Origin: Solibacillus sp. FSL R7-0668
Lineage (GTDB): Bacteria > Bacillota > Bacilli > Bacillales_A > Planococcaceae
Assembly (NCBI RefSeq): GCF_038006205.1
Contig: NZ_JBBOUU010000001.1
Coordinates: 746,001-810,000 of the forward strand
Direction: 5' to 3'
DNA length: 64,000 bases
Positions within the stretch are counted from its first letter, which is position 1. Every line of letters begins with the position of its first letter. The position numbers and the translations under genes are program-made. Of this stretch, positions 61,484 to 64,000 are shown in pieces. Below the pieces are notes generated by a model that saw only the letters and a program-made list of their open reading frames with translations, was not told the origin of the DNA and searched no databases.

Positions 61484-62437
61484 GTGACAAAAAAGATACT
61501 TAGCTATATAACCATTATACTTTTATTACTGGTTACGATTATTTATGCTGCAACGACAGGTAGTATTAAAATGTCGTTTGTTGATTTTATGATGAATTTT
61601 TTTGACGCCAATCATGCAGATATGGCAGCCATCAAAGATTTACGTTTTCCACGTATTATCGTGGCCATTTTTGCGGGTGCGGCATTATCTGTGGCAGGTG
61701 TGCTATTGCAGGCCATTATGCGTAACCCATTAGCGGATGCAGGATTTATCGGCATTTCGGCGGGGGCTGCATTTACGAAGTTATTTATTGTAAGCTTTGT
61801 GCCTACGTTATTTTTCCTTTCGCCAGTAGCTGCATTTACCGGTGGGGCAATGGCATGCTTCTTTGTATTTTTATTATCGTGGAAATCAGGCTTAAACCCA
61901 CTGAAGCTAATTTTAGTCGGAATTGCAATCAACGCGATGTTCTCTGGCTTAACGGAAGCAATGATTAGCTTTGGTGCTTCCTCGACAGGAGCTATCTCGT
62001 CCAATTTATCTCTAAAAACTTGGGAGGATGTTTCGCTTATTGCAACGTATGGCTCGATTGGATTACTAGTGGCCTTTGCCTTGTTTTCATGGTGCAATGT
62101 ACTCGTGCTATCTGATAAGACAGCAAAGAGTGTTGGGTTTAATATAACGATTGCTCGCGTAGTCATAGCGGCAGTGGCGGTATTATTAGCAGCCTCATCG
62201 GTTGTCGTAGCAGGCGTCATTTCGTTCGTCGGTATTTTAGTGCCACATATTGCACGGCGATTAGTTGGCTATGATCATAAGGTACTCCTTCCTTTTACTG
62301 CGTTATTTGGTGCGCTTATTATATTATTAGCAGATACATTAGGACGTACGCTGTTTCACCCGATGGAAATTCCAGCGTCAACGATTATGGCAATTATCGG
62401 TGGTCCATTTTTAATATTTTTACTTAGAAAAGAGTGA
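61484..62437 (+). CDS. isdF: Heme ABC transporter permease IsdF-like (FecCD family)
   Basis: BtuC/FecCD-type membrane permease, 317 residues, about nine to ten helices. Family marks: LRFPRIIVAIFAGAALSVAG (about 48-67), LLQAIMRNPLADAGFIGIS, and the ATPase-coupling region GVISFVGILVPHIARRLVGYDH (landmark GILVPHIARR). It starts at GTG 61484 after AAAAGGATG. It overlaps the longest frame of the ATPase gene by four bases, indicating a tight transport operon. Confidence 0.93.
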   Translation: MTKKILSYITIILLLLVTIIYAATTGSIKMSFVDFMMNFFDANHADMAAIKDLRFPRIIVAIFAGAALSVAGVLLQAIMRNPLADAGFIGISAGAAFTKLFIVSFVPTLFFLSPVAAFTGGAMACFFVFLLSWKSGLNPLKLILVGIAINAMFSGLTEAMISFGASSTGAISSNLSLKTWEDVSLIATYGSIGLLVAFALFSWCNVLVLSDKTAKSVGFNITIARVVIAAVAVLLAASSVVVAGVISFVGILVPHIARRLVGYDHKVLLPFTALFGALIILLADTLGRTLFHPMEIPASTIMAIIGGPFLIFLLRKE

Positions 62438-62445
62438 CAAGTAGT

Positions 62446-63216
62446 ATGGAAATTAAACAGGTAGTTGTTTCATATGATGGCACGACCAAGCATTTAGATA
62501 GCGTGTCTACGCAATTTCCAAAAGGAAAGGTGACGACGATTATCGGTCCAAATGGCTGTGGAAAATCGACATTATTAAATGTGATGTCAAGAAATCATAA
62601 GCCCTTTGCTGGACAAGCAATGCTCGAAAATCGAGATTTAGTCGAATTTAAGCCAAAGGAGTTTGCGAAAAAATTTGCAATTGTTTACCAACAAAATGAT
62701 ATTCCACAAGATTTAACGGTCGAGAAATTAGTCATGTATGGTCGGATGCCGTATTCATCACTGTTTCAAAAGAAAACGGCTGAAGATGATGAAGCGGTAA
62801 CATGGGCGCTTAGCTGTACGAAATTGCTAGAAAAGCGCGGCAAAGATTTATCGGCGTTATCAGGTGGAGAGCGTCAGCGTGTCTGGATTGCGATGGCGTT
62901 AGCGCAAAAATCAGAAATGCTCTGCTTAGATGAGCCGACAACGTATTTGGATATTTATTATCAGCTGGAGCTGCTGGAATTGGTAAAGCATTTGAATGAA
63001 CAGTACGGCTTAACGATTGTCATGGTGCTACATGATATTAATCAGGCGCTTCGTTATAGTGATCATATTGTTTTAATGAAATCAGGCACTATCGTTGCAG
63101 AGGGGATACCGCGCGAAGTCATTACAAAAGAAGTCATCAAAGAAGTGTATGGGGTAAATTCCGTGTTCCATGAGGACGAGGAGCTAGGCCTCTATATGAT
63201 GCCTTTAAGTATTTAA
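62446..63216 (+). CDS. Heme/iron ABC transporter ATP-binding protein
   Basis: FepC-type ATPase energising the IsdEF importer. The 256-residue product has Walker A GPNGCGKST, signature LSGGERQRVWIAMAL, Walker B MLCLDEPTTYLD and the switch His in VLHDINQAL. ATG 62446 gives the usual MEIKQV start; GTG 62434, overlapping the isdF stop, is an alternative. Only one base separates its stop from the sortase gene start, so the operon continues. Confidence 0.93.
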   Translation: MEIKQVVVSYDGTTKHLDSVSTQFPKGKVTTIIGPNGCGKSTLLNVMSRNHKPFAGQAMLENRDLVEFKPKEFAKKFAIVYQQNDIPQDLTVEKLVMYGRMPYSSLFQKKTAEDDEAVTWALSCTKLLEKRGKDLSALSGGERQRVWIAMALAQKSEMLCLDEPTTYLDIYYQLELLELVKHLNEQYGLTIVMVLHDINQALRYSDHIVLMKSGTIVAEGIPREVITKEVIKEVYGVNSVFHEDEELGLYMMPLSI

Positions 63217-63217
63217 T

Positions 63218-63889
63218 ATGCGTCTATTCATACGAGTGTTGAGTGGAATCGTCATGCTCATTTGCTTAGGCGTTATTATGCAATATATACTGAGCTACCG
63301 TGATATGGAACTGGGTTTACAGCAAGCGCAGCAAAGTAAACTGGAGCAATTGCAACAGCAGAATGAGCGTATTATTGGGTGGCTAAGTTTAGAAGGCACG
63401 CGCCTAGATAATCCGGTGTTGCAGGCGGAGGACAATGATTTTTACTTAGTGCATAATTTTTTAGATGAACGAAGTCGTGGCGGCAGTATTTTTGCCGATT
63501 ATCGAAATGATGTCTTCAATGACCGTCATACGATTTTTTATGGGCATGTGCTTCGAAATGGCACGATGTTTGGTGATCTAGCAAAGTTTAGTGAACAAAG
63601 CTATGCGGATAATCACCCAATATTTCGCTATGAAACGAAAGATAAATCCTATATACTCCAAGTTTTTGCAGCATACGAAACAACGACAGCATTTTATTAT
63701 ATTGAAACGGACTTTACGGAAGAGTCATTTACACAATTTTTAGCAGAGATTCAGTCACGCTCGGAAATTGAAATGCCAATCGACGTGACGGTAAATGATC
63801 GGATTGTAACGTTTTCAACCTGTACGACATCACTAAATGATACAGAGCGCTTTGTTGTACATGCAAAACTGGTTGAACAAGAACACTAA
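63218..63889 (+). CDS. srtB: Class B sortase
   Basis: Membrane transpeptidase that links IsdC-type proteins to peptidoglycan. The 223-residue protein has an N-terminal membrane anchor (5-27), His110 in FYGHVLRNGTMFGDL, the catalytic Cys202 in TFSTCTTS and Arg211 in TERFVVHAK. The class B insertion helix and overall size fit SrtB. Its likely substrate is the NPETS-bearing IsdC at 57760-58548 in the same operon. Confidence 0.94.
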   Translation: MRLFIRVLSGIVMLICLGVIMQYILSYRDMELGLQQAQQSKLEQLQQQNERIIGWLSLEGTRLDNPVLQAEDNDFYLVHNFLDERSRGGSIFADYRNDVFNDRHTIFYGHVLRNGTMFGDLAKFSEQSYADNHPIFRYETKDKSYILQVFAAYETTTAFYYIETDFTEESFTQFLAEIQSRSEIEMPIDVTVNDRIVTFSTCTTSLNDTERFVVHAKLVEQEH

Positions 63890-63901
63890 GAGGTGAACAA
63901 A

Positions 63902-64000
63902 ATGAAACAACGTAAATTAATCGTAGCCTTACTTGCCGCTTCGGTATTGGCAGCATGTGGGACAAAAGAAGAGACAACAGAACAGCAAGTAGAACAGCAA
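63902..64000 (+). CDS. Lipoprotein, N-terminal part (cut by window edge)
   Basis: The first 33 codons of a gene in the heme operon: AGAGGTG then ATG 63902, signal sequence with lipobox LAAC (Cys20) and a Gln/Glu/Thr-rich spacer. It begins 12 bases after srtB. The lipoprotein start is clear; it is likely another solute-binding protein, but the fold lies outside the window. Confidence 0.75.
   Translation, partial: MKQRKLIVALLAASVLAACGTKEETTEQQVEQQ

Overview
The window comes from a low-GC, endospore-forming member of the Bacillales. Gene order repeatedly follows the Bacillus subtilis chromosome (yitU-yitV-yitW; fabH-fabF; spx-mecA-coiA-pepF; yjbI-spxH, cwlQ, yjbK-yjbO; yjcF-yjcG-yjcH; addB-addA then yisK-yisL). 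Frequent TTG starts, a minimal spoVA operon and an S-layer-type NEAT protein make a Planococcaceae-type genus (Solibacillus/Lysinibacillus-like) my best inference; no marker gene proves it.

Layout. 1-9.9 kb: end of uvrA, a YvlB-like protein, then a division/cell-wall block (ftsE, ftsX, a CwlO/EnvC-type M23 hydrolase, a ResA-like thioredoxin, ctpB, a MinJ-like PDZ protein) and a VTT-domain membrane protein. 9.9-19.8 kb: addBA recombination helicase-nuclease genes behind a LexA-like box; addA is split by a 2.53-kb group II intron (14964-17493) carrying a full-length reverse transcriptase/maturase/HNH gene. 19.8-27 kb: DUF418 protein, yisK, yisL, a membrane-anchored GH13 protein that has lost catalytic residues, yitU/V/W, and an Fe-S type fnr. 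27-31.4 kb: an N-domain-less clpB under two CtsR boxes, a zone of gene remnants, a GNAT/MarR divergent pair and a YjzD-like protein. 31.6-35.5 kb: fabH-fabF with a FapR-like box, and trpS with a T-box leader. 35.7-46.8 kb: spx, mecA, coiA, pepF, spxH, a truncated globin, cwlQ, yjbK, yjbL, sasB, nadK and an RluD-type synthase. 46.9-52.2 kb: mgtE and a sporulation block (CotO-like, CotZ-like, YhcN-like lipoprotein, spoVAC, spoVAD, spoVAE, a 45-residue YjcZ-like peptide, spoVIF). 52.2-54.9 kb: yjcF-G-H and a PgpA-like phosphatase. 54.9-56.4 kb: an IS1182-like insertion sequence. 56.5-64 kb: a small membrane peptide, a secreted nuclease lipoprotein, and an Isd-type heme acquisition locus (IsdC-like NEAT protein with a sortase-B motif, NEAT/SLH protein, IsdE, IsdF, ATPase, sortase B) continuing past the window.

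How the parts work together. Spx, its adaptor SpxH, MecA and the CtsR-controlled Clp ATPase belong to the proteolytic stress network. FtsEX next to its probable hydrolase partner, with CtpB and a MinJ-like protein, groups septum and wall functions. The heme genes form a transport chain from surface NEAT domains to an ABC importer, with the sortase that would anchor IsdC. The most notable observations are the intron placed exactly inside AddA helicase motif III, regulatory boxes embedded in core promoters (LexA, CtsR, FapR), a degenerate GH13 protein, an SpxH without its CxxC motif, NEAT domains without the full heme tyrosine pair, and two diverged copies of a structured repeat (about 37.3 and 52.2 kb). 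I see no CRISPR array, rRNA or tRNA gene.
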